Shown here in pieces: positions 17,176 to 24,758 of a stretch of 44,043 nt of DNA. The position numbers and the translations under genes were made by a program. This DNA comes from an uncultured Christensenella sp. GTDB taxonomy: Bacteria > Bacillota > Clostridia > Christensenellales > Borkfalkiaceae. The stretch lies in contig CAJUEV010000013.1 of assembly GCA_910585785.1 (NCBI GenBank), forward strand, positions 1 through 44,043, in the 5' to 3' direction. Position 1 is the stretch's first letter, and each line of letters begins with the position of its first letter. A model generated the notes under the pieces. It did no database searches. It was not told the origin of the DNA and worked only from the letters and a program-made list of their open reading frames with translations.

Positions 17176-17204
17176 ATTATATTGCACCGCCGCAATTTAC
17201 GCAA
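17176..17204 (-). promoter_or_regulatory. Promoter abutting the DMT transporter start
   Basis: Minus strand TTGCGT (17204-17199), 17-base spacer, TATAAT (17181-17176). The -10 ends 9 bases before ATG 17166, leaving a predicted leader of about 3 bases. Confidence 0.55.
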
Positions 17205-17211
17205 ACAAAAA

Positions 17212-17228
17212 CCCGCTTAAACGGCGGG
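17212..17228 (-). terminator. Terminator-like hairpin downstream of the Xre remnant
   Basis: A 5-bp GC stem (17212-17216 with 17224-17228), followed on the minus strand by TTTTTG. It is short, but placed to end minus-strand transcripts before the DMT transporter. Confidence 0.5.
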
Positions 17229-17248
17229 CAAAAACGTTATAAATTACT

Positions 17249-17398
17249 TTAATCTTCTAAACCTAAAATATAATCAACAGTTTCATTAAAAAATTTTGAA
17301 AGAATTATAAGTGCAGAAACTGTTGGCTCTGATTTTCCTAACTCCCAATCGGAAATTGCTGATTGACTTGCGTTTATAATTTTTGCTCCGTAAATTTT
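17249..17398 (-). pseudogene. Remnant of an Xre-family HTH regulator (C-terminal part)
   Basis: The frame 17398-17249 encodes about 49 residues. Its core (SQSAISDWELGKSEPTVSAL, ending VDYILGLED) matches the recognition helix and later part of a Cro/C1-type HTH domain. The first helices of the domain are missing, there is a stop at 17401-17399, and no start codon or ribosome site precedes it. It is therefore read as a decayed fragment. The stretch is AT-rich compared with the flanking genes. No partner gene remains. Confidence 0.7.
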
Positions 17399-17452
17399 TC
17401 ACTATAATAAACGTTTTTCGGTAAAAATTTTCGGTTAAGTCAAAAACGACTT

Positions 17453-17499
17453 AAAAATAAAAATTGCCGCGAAAGACTTTTAAAGTCCGCCGCAGCAAT
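17453..17499 (-). terminator. Terminator after gpmI
   Basis: An interrupted stem (outer arms 17463-17471 and 17491-17499, inner GACTT/AAGTC at 17475-17479 and 17483-17487). On the minus strand it is followed by TTTTTATTTTT (17463-17453). Confidence 0.65.
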
Positions 17500-17514
17500 T
17501 AATTTTAAATATTT

Positions 17515-19071
17515 TTACTTAATCAAACTTTTTCCTGTCATCTCTTTGGGTACGGGTAAGCCCATAACGGTAAGAAGGGTGGGGGCAAGGTCTGCCAAAA
17601 CGCCGTCCGTACGCAGTTTTGCATTCTTGTATTTTTCAGAAACAAGAATAACGGGCACGGGATTTGTGGTGTGCGCGGTGAAGGGAGAGCCGTCTTCCGA
17701 CAAAAGTTTGTCCGCGTTTCCGTGGTCGGCTGTGACAAGCGCCGCGCCGCCCATTTCAAGAATTTTGTCCAAAACTTTTTTAACGCACTCGTCAACGGTG
17801 CCAACCGCCTTGACTGCCGCGGGAATAATTCCGGTGTGACCTACCATATCGCAGTTTGCAAAGTTTAAAATAACTACGTCAAATTCTCCGCCGTCAAGTT
17901 CTTCAAGTACTTTATCCGTCACAAGATAAGCGCTCATTTCGGGCTGCAAATCGTAAGTCGCAACTTTGGGCGAAGCAATCAAATCGCGTTTTTCGCCCTC
18001 GTTGGGAGTTTCAACTCCGCCGTTAAAGAAAAACGTTACGTGCGCGTATTTTTCCGTTTCTGCAATTCTTAGTTGTTTTTTGCCGAGTTTTGCAAGGTAT
18101 TCGCCCAAGGTGTTGTCAAGCGCGGTTTTGGGGAAAGCAATTTCAAGCCCTTCAAACTCCGCGTCGTATACGGTAAAGCAAACGTAAACGGGGTCAAGAT
18201 AGCCCGTTTTTCTTTCAAAAGCCGTGCCTTTGGGTACGGTAAACTCTTTTTGAGAAACCGCGCGGGTAATTTCGCGCGCTCTGTCGGGACGGAAGTTGAA
18301 GCAAATTACGCTGTCGCCCTTTTCCAAAAGTCCCAAAGGTTTGCCGTTTTCATACACTTTTACGGGTGTAATAAATTCGTCGGTAACGCCCGCGGCATAA
18401 CTCTTTTCAACCGCTTCGGCAGGGTTTTCCGTCGCGTCGCCCGTGCCTAGCGTAAGCATATCGTAAGCCTTTTCAACGCGGTCCCAGTTGTTGTCGCGGT
18501 CCATTGCGTAATATCTGCCGCATACGGAGGCAATTTTGCCCGCGCCTATTTTTTTCATTTCCGCTTGAAGTTTGCGTATATAATCCGCGCCGGAAGTGGG
18601 AGAAACGTCTCTGCCGTCCATAAAGCAGTGTACAAAAACGTCCTTCAAACCGTGTTTAGCGGCAAGTTCAAGCAGAGCGTAAACGTGGGTAAGGTGGCTG
18701 TGAACGCCGCCGTCCGACAAAAGCCCGTATAGATGAAGTTTTTTGCCGTTGTTTTTTGCGTTTTCAATCGCTTTAAGCAGCGCGGGATTGTTGTAAAAAT
18801 CGCCGTCCTGAATAGCCTTTGTAATTTTTGTCAAATCCTGATAGACTATCCTGCCCGCGCCCATATTCAGGTGACCTACTTCGCTGTTTCCCATTTGTCC
18901 GTCGGGCAAGCCAACGGAAAGTCCGCTTGCGCCCAAAGTAGCGGAGGGGTACGTCTTAATAAGCGAGTTTATGTTTTTGCTGCCGTTAATCGCAATCGCG
19001 TTGCCGTCGTCTGCGGGAGCAAGCCCGTAACCGTCCATAATAATTATTGCATAAGGTATTTTCTTTGCCAT
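17515..19071 (-). CDS. gpmI: 2,3-bisphosphoglycerate-independent phosphoglycerate mutase
   Basis: Interconverts 3- and 2-phosphoglycerate in glycolysis using two metal ions. Residue Asp13 in IIMDGYG and Ser63 in GQMGNSEVGHLNMGAGR are the metal and phosphoryl-transfer residues. Later metal-binding blocks are NFANCDMVGHTG and VTADHGNAD. Length 518 is standard. ATG 19071 follows CGGAG. It lies 23 bases after tpiA on one transcript. gap and eno, often next to these genes, are not in the window. Confidence 0.97.
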   Translation of the reverse strand: MAKKIPYAIIIMDGYGLAPADDGNAIAINGSKNINSLIKTYPSATLGASGLSVGLPDGQMGNSEVGHLNMGAGRIVYQDLTKITKAIQDGDFYNNPALLKAIENAKNNGKKLHLYGLLSDGGVHSHLTHVYALLELAAKHGLKDVFVHCFMDGRDVSPTSGADYIRKLQAEMKKIGAGKIASVCGRYYAMDRDNNWDRVEKAYDMLTLGTGDATENPAEAVEKSYAAGVTDEFITPVKVYENGKPLGLLEKGDSVICFNFRPDRAREITRAVSQKEFTVPKGTAFERKTGYLDPVYVCFTVYDAEFEGLEIAFPKTALDNTLGEYLAKLGKKQLRIAETEKYAHVTFFFNGGVETPNEGEKRDLIASPKVATYDLQPEMSAYLVTDKVLEELDGGEFDVVILNFANCDMVGHTGIIPAAVKAVGTVDECVKKVLDKILEMGGAALVTADHGNADKLLSEDGSPFTAHTTNPVPVILVSEKYKNAKLRTDGVLADLAPTLLTVMGLPVPKEMTGKSLIK

Positions 19072-19094
19072 TTTAATCTCCGTTTGCGCTTTAA

Positions 19095-19841
19095 TTATTT
19101 GTCGAAATTGACTATTGCTGCAAAATCGGTTTTAAGCGAAGCGCCGCCTATAAGTCCGCCGTCAATATCGGGCTGAGCCATAAGTCCCTTGCAGTTGCCC
19201 GCGTTCATACTTCCGCCGTACTGAATGACAATCTTTTCCGCGCATTTGGGGCAGAAAAGTTCGCCTATGGTTTTGCGGATAAACGCAATGGTTTCCTGCG
19301 CTTGCGCGTCGGTTGCGGTTTTGCCCGTGCCAATCGCCCAAACGGGTTCGTATGCAATTACAACCTTCGTAACGTCCTCAACGCCCTTCAAACCAACGGA
19401 AAGCTGCTTCAAAAGCACGTCGTTGGTGGTGCCGTTTTCGCGCTCCGCCAAAAGTTCGCCAACGCAAACAATGGGGGTTAAACCTGCGTTAAGCGCCGCA
19501 AGAGTGCGCTTGTTTACGCTTTCGTCCGTTTCGCCGAAGTATTGCCTTCTTTCGCTGTGACCGATAATGGCATATTCCACGCCGTAATCTTTAAGCATAT
19601 CTGCTGAAATTTCTCCCGTAAACGCGCCGGAAGCCGCCCAGTGCACGTTTTCGGCGCCTATTTTAATGTTGCTGCCGGAAGCCGCTTTAACCATTTCGGG
19701 TATCAAAATAGCGGGCACGCAAAGCGCAACGTCGCAATTTGCGTCTTTTACAAGCGGAATAAGTTCTTTAATAAGTTTTTTTCCGCTTTCAACATTCATA
19801 TTCATTTTCCAGTTGCCTGCAATAAAAGGTTTTCTTGACAT
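19095..19841 (-). CDS. tpiA: Triosephosphate isomerase
   Basis: Interconverts dihydroxyacetone phosphate and glyceraldehyde-3-phosphate. Catalytic residues are visible: Lys12 in GNWKMN, His95 in GHSERR and Glu165 in AYEPVWAIGTG, with the phosphate loop GGSMN near 210. Length 248 is typical. ATG 19841 has CGGAG 7 bases upstream. It has its own promoter and precedes gpmI. pgk, usually adjacent, is separated from it by the lipoprotein array. Confidence 0.98.
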   Translation of the reverse strand: MSRKPFIAGNWKMNMNVESGKKLIKELIPLVKDANCDVALCVPAILIPEMVKAASGSNIKIGAENVHWAASGAFTGEISADMLKDYGVEYAIIGHSERRQYFGETDESVNKRTLAALNAGLTPIVCVGELLAERENGTTNDVLLKQLSVGLKGVEDVTKVVIAYEPVWAIGTGKTATDAQAQETIAFIRKTIGELFCPKCAEKIVIQYGGSMNAGNCKGLMAQPDIDGGLIGGASLKTDFAAIVNFDK

Positions 19842-19872
19842 AATAAATCTCCGTTTATTTTATTTCACGGAG

Positions 19873-19901
19873 ATTATATCACTTTATTTAATTTTTTGCA
19901 A
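19873..19901 (-). promoter_or_regulatory. Promoter for tpiA-gpmI
   Basis: Minus strand TTGCAA (19901-19896), 17-base spacer, TATAAT (19878-19873). The leader is about 25 bases. Confidence 0.75.
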
Positions 19902-19936
19902 ATTTTTGATATGCGTACAACCGCCAAAATTTCAAC

Positions 19937-20032
19937 TTAAATTATAACTGAAAGCAACCGTTTCGGTTTTAGCGGGGTTACCGCAAAAATACTTATGGTA
20001 ATAAGCAGTATGGCAATAAGTTTCTTTTTCAT
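19937..20032 (-). pseudogene. Truncated fifth copy of the lipoprotein family
   Basis: ATG 20032 with a strong AAGGAGG site opens a 31-codon frame that begins MKKKLIAILLITISIFAV, closely like the signal peptides of the four upstream lipoproteins, then ends at TAA 19937 without a lipobox or mature domain. DNA identity to the other copies is high from the ribosome site through the first codons and falls away after that. It may be translated, but it reads as a decayed or recombined copy. Confidence 0.7.
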
Positions 20033-20044
20033 ATTCAATCCTCC

Positions 20045-20566
20045 TTAAAGTTTATATTTTGCAATGCAAAGTTTTTGTTGTTCAGGTAAATATAAAACGC
20101 AAAGCGATTTGTTAAGTGTTTCATTGTTGTTTGACGTATAAACGTTAAGCATAAGCCAGAAGTAATTTTGCGATAAATCCGGAATGGAGAAGTCTTTCGG
20201 CGTATTAGTGTAAGAGGAGTCGCCCAAACTGCCGTTGGCAAAACCTTTGAACTTTTTTTCAAATTCTTCATTTTTTTCGTCTGAAAGCAGTAATGCGAAG
20301 TCGTCGTCGATTTGTTCGCAAGCAAGCTCGTAGTATACGCAGCCGTCGCCTCGGGGACCCAATGTGTTTGCAAAATAAATCAGCGTCATATTTTCAGGTA
20401 ATTCTATACCCCAGTTTTCGTAAATGCTTTCTCTAATATCGCTCACTTTCGGCGGTCTTCGTCCAAACGTAAACAAAAACTCCAAGCAAGAGCTGCACCC
20501 GCTTAATGCGATAATACAAATTGTGGTAGCAACAGCCAATAGAACGGCAACAAATTTCTTTTTCAT
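20045..20566 (-). CDS. Lipoprotein of a tandem paralogous family, copy 4
   Basis: A 173-residue predicted lipoprotein with signal MKKKFVAVLLAVATTICI and lipobox LSGC (Cys24). The mature part shares family blocks with copies 1-3: LPENMTLIYFA, LGPRGDG, DEKNEEFEKKF, IPDLSQNY, and a final LCIAKYKL. I recognise no known domain. The start is ATG 20566, after AAGGA; a TTG two codons earlier is not needed. It is the last full copy of a four-gene run with 11-40 base gaps, so the set is probably co-transcribed. Function unknown; it should sit on the outer face of the cytoplasmic membrane. Confidence 0.85.
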   Translation of the reverse strand: MKKKFVAVLLAVATTICIIALSGCSSCLEFLFTFGRRPPKVSDIRESIYENWGIELPENMTLIYFANTLGPRGDGCVYYELACEQIDDDFALLLSDEKNEEFEKKFKGFANGSLGDSSYTNTPKDFSIPDLSQNYFWLMLNVYTSNNNETLNKSLCVLYLPEQQKLCIAKYKL

Positions 20567-20585
20567 ATTCAAGTATCCTTAAAAA

Positions 20586-21116
20586 TTAAAGTTTATAGCG
20601 GGCAATAGATAGTTTGCTTTGATTTTTGATGTATAAAATACATAAATAATTATCGCAGCTAGTATCTTGGTCGAATTTATCAATTCTTTCATATTTATCG
20701 TTTGAGTTATTTATCATAATCCACCAATAGTCGTCGGGTAAATCAGGTAAGGTAAAATCGTCAGGGGTATTTTTGTAAGCGGAATTTAAGCTTTGCGTTG
20801 CGGGTATTTTAAAAAACTTTTCAAATGTTTCATTCTTTTCTTTAATAAAAATAGCGTTAAAATCTTTGTCGTATCCGTCGTAGCGTAATTCGTCGTAATA
20901 CCAACCGTCGCCGCGTGGTCCTAATTCGGTTGCGTAATATACTAGTTCAATATTTTCAGGAAGTTCAACGTTACAATTTCTTATTGAGTTGCGAATACTT
21001 TCAACCGTGGGCGTTTCCGGTTTAAGCAACCACCAAGACAGGTTACACCCGCTTAGCGCGGCAATAAAAACTGTGCTTGCAATTGCCAGAAGCGTAGCAA
21101 TAAGTTTCTTTTTCAT
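20586..21116 (-). CDS. Lipoprotein of a tandem paralogous family, copy 3
   Basis: A 176-residue predicted lipoprotein with signal MKKKLIATLLAIASTVFI and lipobox LSGC (Cys24). It shares LPENIELVYYA, LGPRGDGWYYDELRYDG, KEKNETFEKFF, LPDLPDDYWW and LSIARYKL with its neighbours, being closest to copy 4. ATG 21116 has an AAGGAG site. The mature region is polar and aromatic-rich, with many Asp, Asn and Tyr. No known domain or catalytic motif was recognised. Confidence 0.85.
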   Translation of the reverse strand: MKKKLIATLLAIASTVFIAALSGCNLSWWLLKPETPTVESIRNSIRNCNVELPENIELVYYATELGPRGDGWYYDELRYDGYDKDFNAIFIKEKNETFEKFFKIPATQSLNSAYKNTPDDFTLPDLPDDYWWIMINNSNDKYERIDKFDQDTSCDNYLCILYIKNQSKLSIARYKL

Positions 21117-21126
21117 ATTAAACTCC

Positions 21127-21618
21127 TTAAATTTTATGGTCGTAAATAATCAGTTTATTTAGTTGCGGTATATAAATTATAATTAGGTTATTAAAGGACG
21201 TATTTTCAAATTGATTATAAAAATAATTATATTGTGATAAATCGGGCGTATAAATTACCGACGGCGATTGTGTATACATAGCGTCACCCGAATCAAATTT
21301 TTTGTTTGAAAAACTTTTTTCAAAGTCAACATTTTGTTCGGCGGATAAAAGTTCGTTAAATGTAATATCGCTTCCGTCGTATTTCAATTCGTAATACCAA
21401 GTTCCGTCTGTCGTCCACTCGTTTACATAATAATTTTCAAGTACTAAATTTTCAGGTAACTTTATATTCCATCTTGAATCAATTTGTTTATAAACAGTTT
21501 GAACGGTAGGTGGGGATATTTTAAATATCCAACTGTTTATTAATTTACACCCGCTAAAAGCAATAACACTAATTACGCTTGCAAATGCCAGAAAGGTAGC
21601 AACAAGTTTCTTTTTCAT
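21127..21618 (-). CDS. Lipoprotein of a tandem paralogous family, copy 2
   Basis: A 163-residue predicted lipoprotein with signal MKKKLVATFLAFASVISV and lipobox FSGC (Cys24). Family blocks LPENLVLENYY, DGTWYYELKYDGSD and TPDLSQYNYF are present, but the EKN block reads EQNVDFEKSF and the GPRGDG turn is missing, so it is more divergent than copies 3 and 4. ATG 21618 has an AGGAGG site. The gene is markedly AT-rich. Function unknown. Confidence 0.83.
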   Translation of the reverse strand: MKKKLVATFLAFASVISVIAFSGCKLINSWIFKISPPTVQTVYKQIDSRWNIKLPENLVLENYYVNEWTTDGTWYYELKYDGSDITFNELLSAEQNVDFEKSFSNKKFDSGDAMYTQSPSVIYTPDLSQYNYFYNQFENTSFNNLIIIYIPQLNKLIIYDHKI

Positions 21619-21657
21619 ATTTAATCCTCCTTTTAAAAATAATTTTTTTCATTTAAT

Positions 21658-22122
21658 TTACCAACTTAATATGTATACAATCAGTTGGTTTTTATCGGAA
21701 AATTGTATCATATATAGATATTTTCTAGCAGTTTCGCCTTCCGTAAAATTCCATTTATAATTTTCCGATAAATCAGGTATTTTGTATTCTTCAACAAAGT
21801 GGTTTTTCACCAAGTCTGTATCCGATAGAAATTTTTGTTCAAATTCTTCATTTTTTTCGTAAGCGAACAATTTATTAAAATTTTCGTCGGAACCGTCGTA
21901 ATTAAAGATATAATAATAAAAGCCGTCGTCTATACTGAAATTTTCGGCATAGTTTATAAGCGATATGTTTTCAGGTAAATCAACTGACCAGCTATCGTGC
22001 AAGTTTTCGGTTACGGATTTTATTGTGGGTTTAGTCCAAGTAAATAACCCGCACCCGCTAAAAGCGGCAATACAGATTATACTGGCAAATGCCAGAAGCG
22101 TAGCGGTAAGTTTCTTTTTCAT
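21658..22122 (-). CDS. Lipoprotein of a tandem paralogous family, copy 1
   Basis: A 154-residue predicted lipoprotein with signal MKKKLTATLLAFASIICI and lipobox FSGC (Cys24). Blocks LPENISLINYA, DGFYYYIFNYDGSD, YEKNEEFEQKF and IPDLSENYKW align it with the other copies, and it is the shortest. ATG 22122 follows AAGGAG; an upstream in-frame TTG is not needed. It is the first gene after the array's promoter. Function unknown. Confidence 0.84.
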   Translation of the reverse strand: MKKKLTATLLAFASIICIAAFSGCGLFTWTKPTIKSVTENLHDSWSVDLPENISLINYAENFSIDDGFYYYIFNYDGSDENFNKLFAYEKNEEFEQKFLSDTDLVKNHFVEEYKIPDLSENYKWNFTEGETARKYLYMIQFSDKNQLIVYILSW

Positions 22123-22180
22123 ATTCAATTCTCCTTAATTTGGTTTGAATATTTATCCATAATTTTTTAATTTCAATAAA

Positions 22181-22209
22181 ATTATAACATATTTTGGTGT
22201 ATTTGGCAA
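22181..22209 (-). promoter_or_regulatory. Promoter of the lipoprotein array
   Basis: Minus strand TTGCCA (22209-22204), 17-base spacer, TATAAT (22186-22181). The -35 lies in a short direct repeat (TTGGCAATGATTGGCAAT, about 22203-22220) that could be a regulator site, though this is not shown. Confidence 0.7.
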
Positions 22210-22248
22210 TGATTGGCAATATAAAACTTATAATAATTGCATAAAAAG

Positions 22249-22278
22249 ACGACGGAAACAATTTAATGTTTCCGCCGT
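22249..22278 (-). terminator. Terminator after pgk
   Basis: An 11-bp stem (22249-22259 with 22268-22278, one G-U) and 8-base loop, followed on the minus strand by CTTTTT. It insulates pgk from the lipoprotein array promoter just downstream. Confidence 0.85.
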
Positions 22279-22357
22279 TAGATTTAGTTTTTACAACTGT
22301 TTTACATCGTTAAATTTTTATAAGAAATACGCGTTATTTTACTTTTGAAAACGTAAA

Positions 22358-23668
22358 TTATTTCTTTTCGTTAAGGCACGCGATACCGGGAAGAACCTTT
22401 CCTTCAAAAAGTTCCAAAGAAGCGCCGCCGCCCGTGGAAATATGCGTCATCTTGTCCGCATAGCCCAACTGCTGAACCGCCGCCGCGCTGTCGCCGCCGC
22501 CGATAATGGTGGTGCACTTGCCGTAAACGTCAGTCAGCGCTTGTGCAACTGCAATAGTTCCTTTTGCAAGGGTGGGGTTTTCGAAAACGCCCATAGGTCC
22601 GTTCCAAATTACTGATTTTGCGGTCGCAATTTTGTCTGCGTAAAGTTTTCTTGTTTTTTCGCCGATGTCCATACCCATTTTGTCCGCGGGGATTTTGTCC
22701 GCAGGCACGGTTTCAACCGAAATAGCCTCGTCAATGGGCTCGGGGAAGTGCGTAGCCACAACGGTGTCAACGGGCAAAAGCAACTCTTTTCCCGCTTTTG
22801 CAGCCTTTTCCATCATTTCGCGGCAATATTCAACCTTGTCTTCTTCAAGCAATGACGTGCCCACTTCATAACCCTTCGCTTTAAGGAAGGTGTACGCCAT
22901 ACCGCCGCCTATAATCAGCGTGTCGCACTTTTCAAGCAGGTTGTTTATTACGTTAAGTTTGTCGGCAACCTTCGCGCCGCCCAAAATAGCCACAAACGGA
23001 CGCTTGGGGTTTTCAAGCGTGTCAGCCATAACCGAAAGTTCTTTTTCTATAAGGAAGCCGCAAACGGCGGTCTTTACAATGCCGTATTCAACGATAGCGG
23101 CGGTGGAAGCGTGCGAACGGTGAGCCGTACCGAAAGCGTCGTTTACGTAAATTTCTGCGTCGTAAGCAAGTTTTTTGCAAAACGCTTCGTCTTTCTTTTC
23201 TTCTTCCCAGTGGAAGCGGAGATTTTCCAATAGCACAGCTTCGCCGTCTTTAAGCGCGTCGCGCTTTTTGTTCGCGTCGGGGCCTATAACGTCGCTTGCA
23301 AACGCAACCTTTCCGCCAAGCAGTTCGTTAAGTCTTTTTGCAACGGGCGCAAGGGTAAGTTTTTTGGGCTCGTCCTTTTTCGCCTTTTCAATAATCGCTT
23401 CGGCGGTGGTTTCGCCTGCGTCAACCTTCTTTTTGTCTTTTTTGTTGAGTTTTACTTCGTCGGAGAATATCGAGTGCGGTTTACCCATATGCGAGCAAAG
23501 TGTAACGCGCGCGCCGGCGTCAAGCAAATATTTGATAGTAGGAAGCGCGCCCTGAATTCTGTTTTCATCGGTGATAATCCCGTCTTTCATAGGAACGTTG
23601 AAATCGCAGCGCACAAGCACTTTTTTGCCTTTGAGGTTTTTTAAATCCTTAACGGACATTTTGTTCAT
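22358..23668 (-). CDS. pgk: Phosphoglycerate kinase
   Basis: Transfers phosphate from 1,3-bisphosphoglycerate to ADP. Blocks VLVRCDFNVPMKDG near 17-30, DAFGTAHRSHAS, FVAILGGAKVADKL and the C-terminal nucleotide loop GGGDSAAA are present. At 436 residues it is about 40 longer than usual: a Lys/Asp/Glu-rich insertion at about 65-103 sits right after the substrate-binding SHMGKP motif, where most Pgk proteins have SHLGRP. ATG 23668 follows AAGGAG. The gene has a full-consensus promoter and its own terminator, so it is expressed alone, divergent from tyrA. Confidence 0.96.
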   Translation of the reverse strand: MNKMSVKDLKNLKGKKVLVRCDFNVPMKDGIITDENRIQGALPTIKYLLDAGARVTLCSHMGKPHSIFSDEVKLNKKDKKKVDAGETTAEAIIEKAKKDEPKKLTLAPVAKRLNELLGGKVAFASDVIGPDANKKRDALKDGEAVLLENLRFHWEEEKKDEAFCKKLAYDAEIYVNDAFGTAHRSHASTAAIVEYGIVKTAVCGFLIEKELSVMADTLENPKRPFVAILGGAKVADKLNVINNLLEKCDTLIIGGGMAYTFLKAKGYEVGTSLLEEDKVEYCREMMEKAAKAGKELLLPVDTVVATHFPEPIDEAISVETVPADKIPADKMGMDIGEKTRKLYADKIATAKSVIWNGPMGVFENPTLAKGTIAVAQALTDVYGKCTTIIGGGDSAAAVQQLGYADKMTHISTGGGASLELFEGKVLPGIACLNEKK

Positions 23669-23705
23669 AATAAAACTCCTTAAAAGTTAATTTTTATTCT
23701 AAATT

Positions 23706-23734
23706 ATTATAAATAATTTTTTATCAATTGTCAA
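23706..23734 (-). promoter_or_regulatory. Consensus promoter for pgk
   Basis: Minus strand TTGACA (23734-23729), 17-base spacer, TATAAT (23711-23706): a perfect match, as expected for a highly expressed glycolytic gene. Confidence 0.88.
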
Positions 23735-23824
23735 TGAAATACGGTAAAAAATGGCAAGCACGGTCCAAATTTAAAGGTATATAAAGTAAGTTATGGCAAG
23801 AAGCAAAATTATATTGTAAAATAA

Positions 23825-23853
23825 TTGTGTAAGCGTTAAAATTGTGGTATAAT
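23825..23853 (+). promoter_or_regulatory. Promoter for the tyrA-to-yhbY unit
   Basis: TTGTGT (23825-23830), 17-base spacer, TATAAT (23848-23853), with an extended -10 (TGG before TATAAT). Confidence 0.75.
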
Positions 23854-23882
23854 AATTTAAAATATAATCTAAGGATTGAAAA

Positions 23883-24752
23883 ATGAAAATATGCGTGGCG
23901 GGTCTCGGTCTTATAGGCGGCTCGCTTTGTATGGCTTTAAAGCGCGCGGGTTTTGGCGTTGCGGGATGGAACCGCTCGCTGCCGACTTTGCAATACGCTT
24001 TAAATAATAGAATAATAGACGAAGCGGCGGAAAATTTTTTAAATTACGACGTTGTCTTCGTGGCGTTACCGCTTGAAGCCACCGCGCGGTTTATCTGCAC
24101 GCAGCGGTTTAAAGACGGCGCGATAATCAGCGACATCTGCGGCGTAAAAAGCGTGATTGAAGAAAGGGTGTTTTCGGAAAAACGCAATTTTTATTACGTC
24201 GGGTGCCATCCTATGGCGGGCAAGGAAGTTTCGGGGCTTGAAAACGCCTGTGCGCAACTTTTTGACGGCGCGAATATGGTTATCACCCGCAATCGGGAAA
24301 CGGACGCTCAGGCTTTGAGTACAGTCCGCTATCTTACCGAAAAAATGGGCTTCGGCAGAATTATAGAATGCTCGGCAAAAGTTCACGATAAAAAAATAGC
24401 CTACACTTCGCAACTTGCGCATATAGTTTCAAACGCGTACGTAAAGGACGAGGACATAGAAAGCTGCTTCGGTTTTACGGGCGGAAGTTTTCAGGATATG
24501 ACGAGGATAGCGGGAGTTGACGAGGGCGTTTGGGCTTCGCTTTATCTCGGCAACGCGCAAAACGTGTGCGAAAAGATAGACTCGCTTATAAATTCGCTTG
24601 CGGAAATTAAATCCGCGGTTGCCGAAGGCGACGCGGACGGGTTGAGAAAAGTGCTTAAAACGGGGCGCGAACTGTTTGAAGAAAGCAAAATTTATTCTTC
24701 CTGCGGTGAAATTTCCGTCACTGCAATAAACGGCGGCGTTCGCAAAGGTTGA
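23883..24752 (+). CDS. tyrA: Prephenate dehydrogenase
   Basis: Oxidative decarboxylation of prephenate (or arogenate) towards tyrosine. The Rossmann loop GLGLIGGSL is at residues 7-15. Other family blocks are ISDICGVKS, GCHPMAGKEVSG and FTGGSFQDMTRIA. At 289 residues there is room for the two core domains but not for a C-terminal ACT domain, so feedback control by that route is unlikely. ATG 23883 follows AAGGA. It leads a run of tightly spaced plus-strand genes; no other aromatic pathway gene is nearby. Confidence 0.93.
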   Translation: MKICVAGLGLIGGSLCMALKRAGFGVAGWNRSLPTLQYALNNRIIDEAAENFLNYDVVFVALPLEATARFICTQRFKDGAIISDICGVKSVIEERVFSEKRNFYYVGCHPMAGKEVSGLENACAQLFDGANMVITRNRETDAQALSTVRYLTEKMGFGRIIECSAKVHDKKIAYTSQLAHIVSNAYVKDEDIESCFGFTGGSFQDMTRIAGVDEGVWASLYLGNAQNVCEKIDSLINSLAEIKSAVAEGDADGLRKVLKTGRELFEESKIYSSCGEISVTAINGGVRKG

Positions 24753-24758
24753 CCCGAT

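Larger units (their letters stand above)
19937..22122 (-). repeat. Tandem array of lipoprotein paralogues (four full copies and one stub)
   Basis: Five consecutive starts share a near-identical stretch of about 30 bases spanning the ribosome site and first codons (core on plus: AAGTTTCTTTTTCATATT, with few changes). The mature coding parts are related only at protein level. The array splits pgk from tpiA, is AT-rich against both, and has its own promoter. Confidence 0.8.

Noticed and set aside
19842..19872. Inverted repeat CTCCGT/ACGGAG that would mask the tpiA ribosome site
   Set aside because: The left arm lies directly after the -10 box, in the discriminator, so most of it should not be transcribed and the hairpin cannot form in the mRNA.
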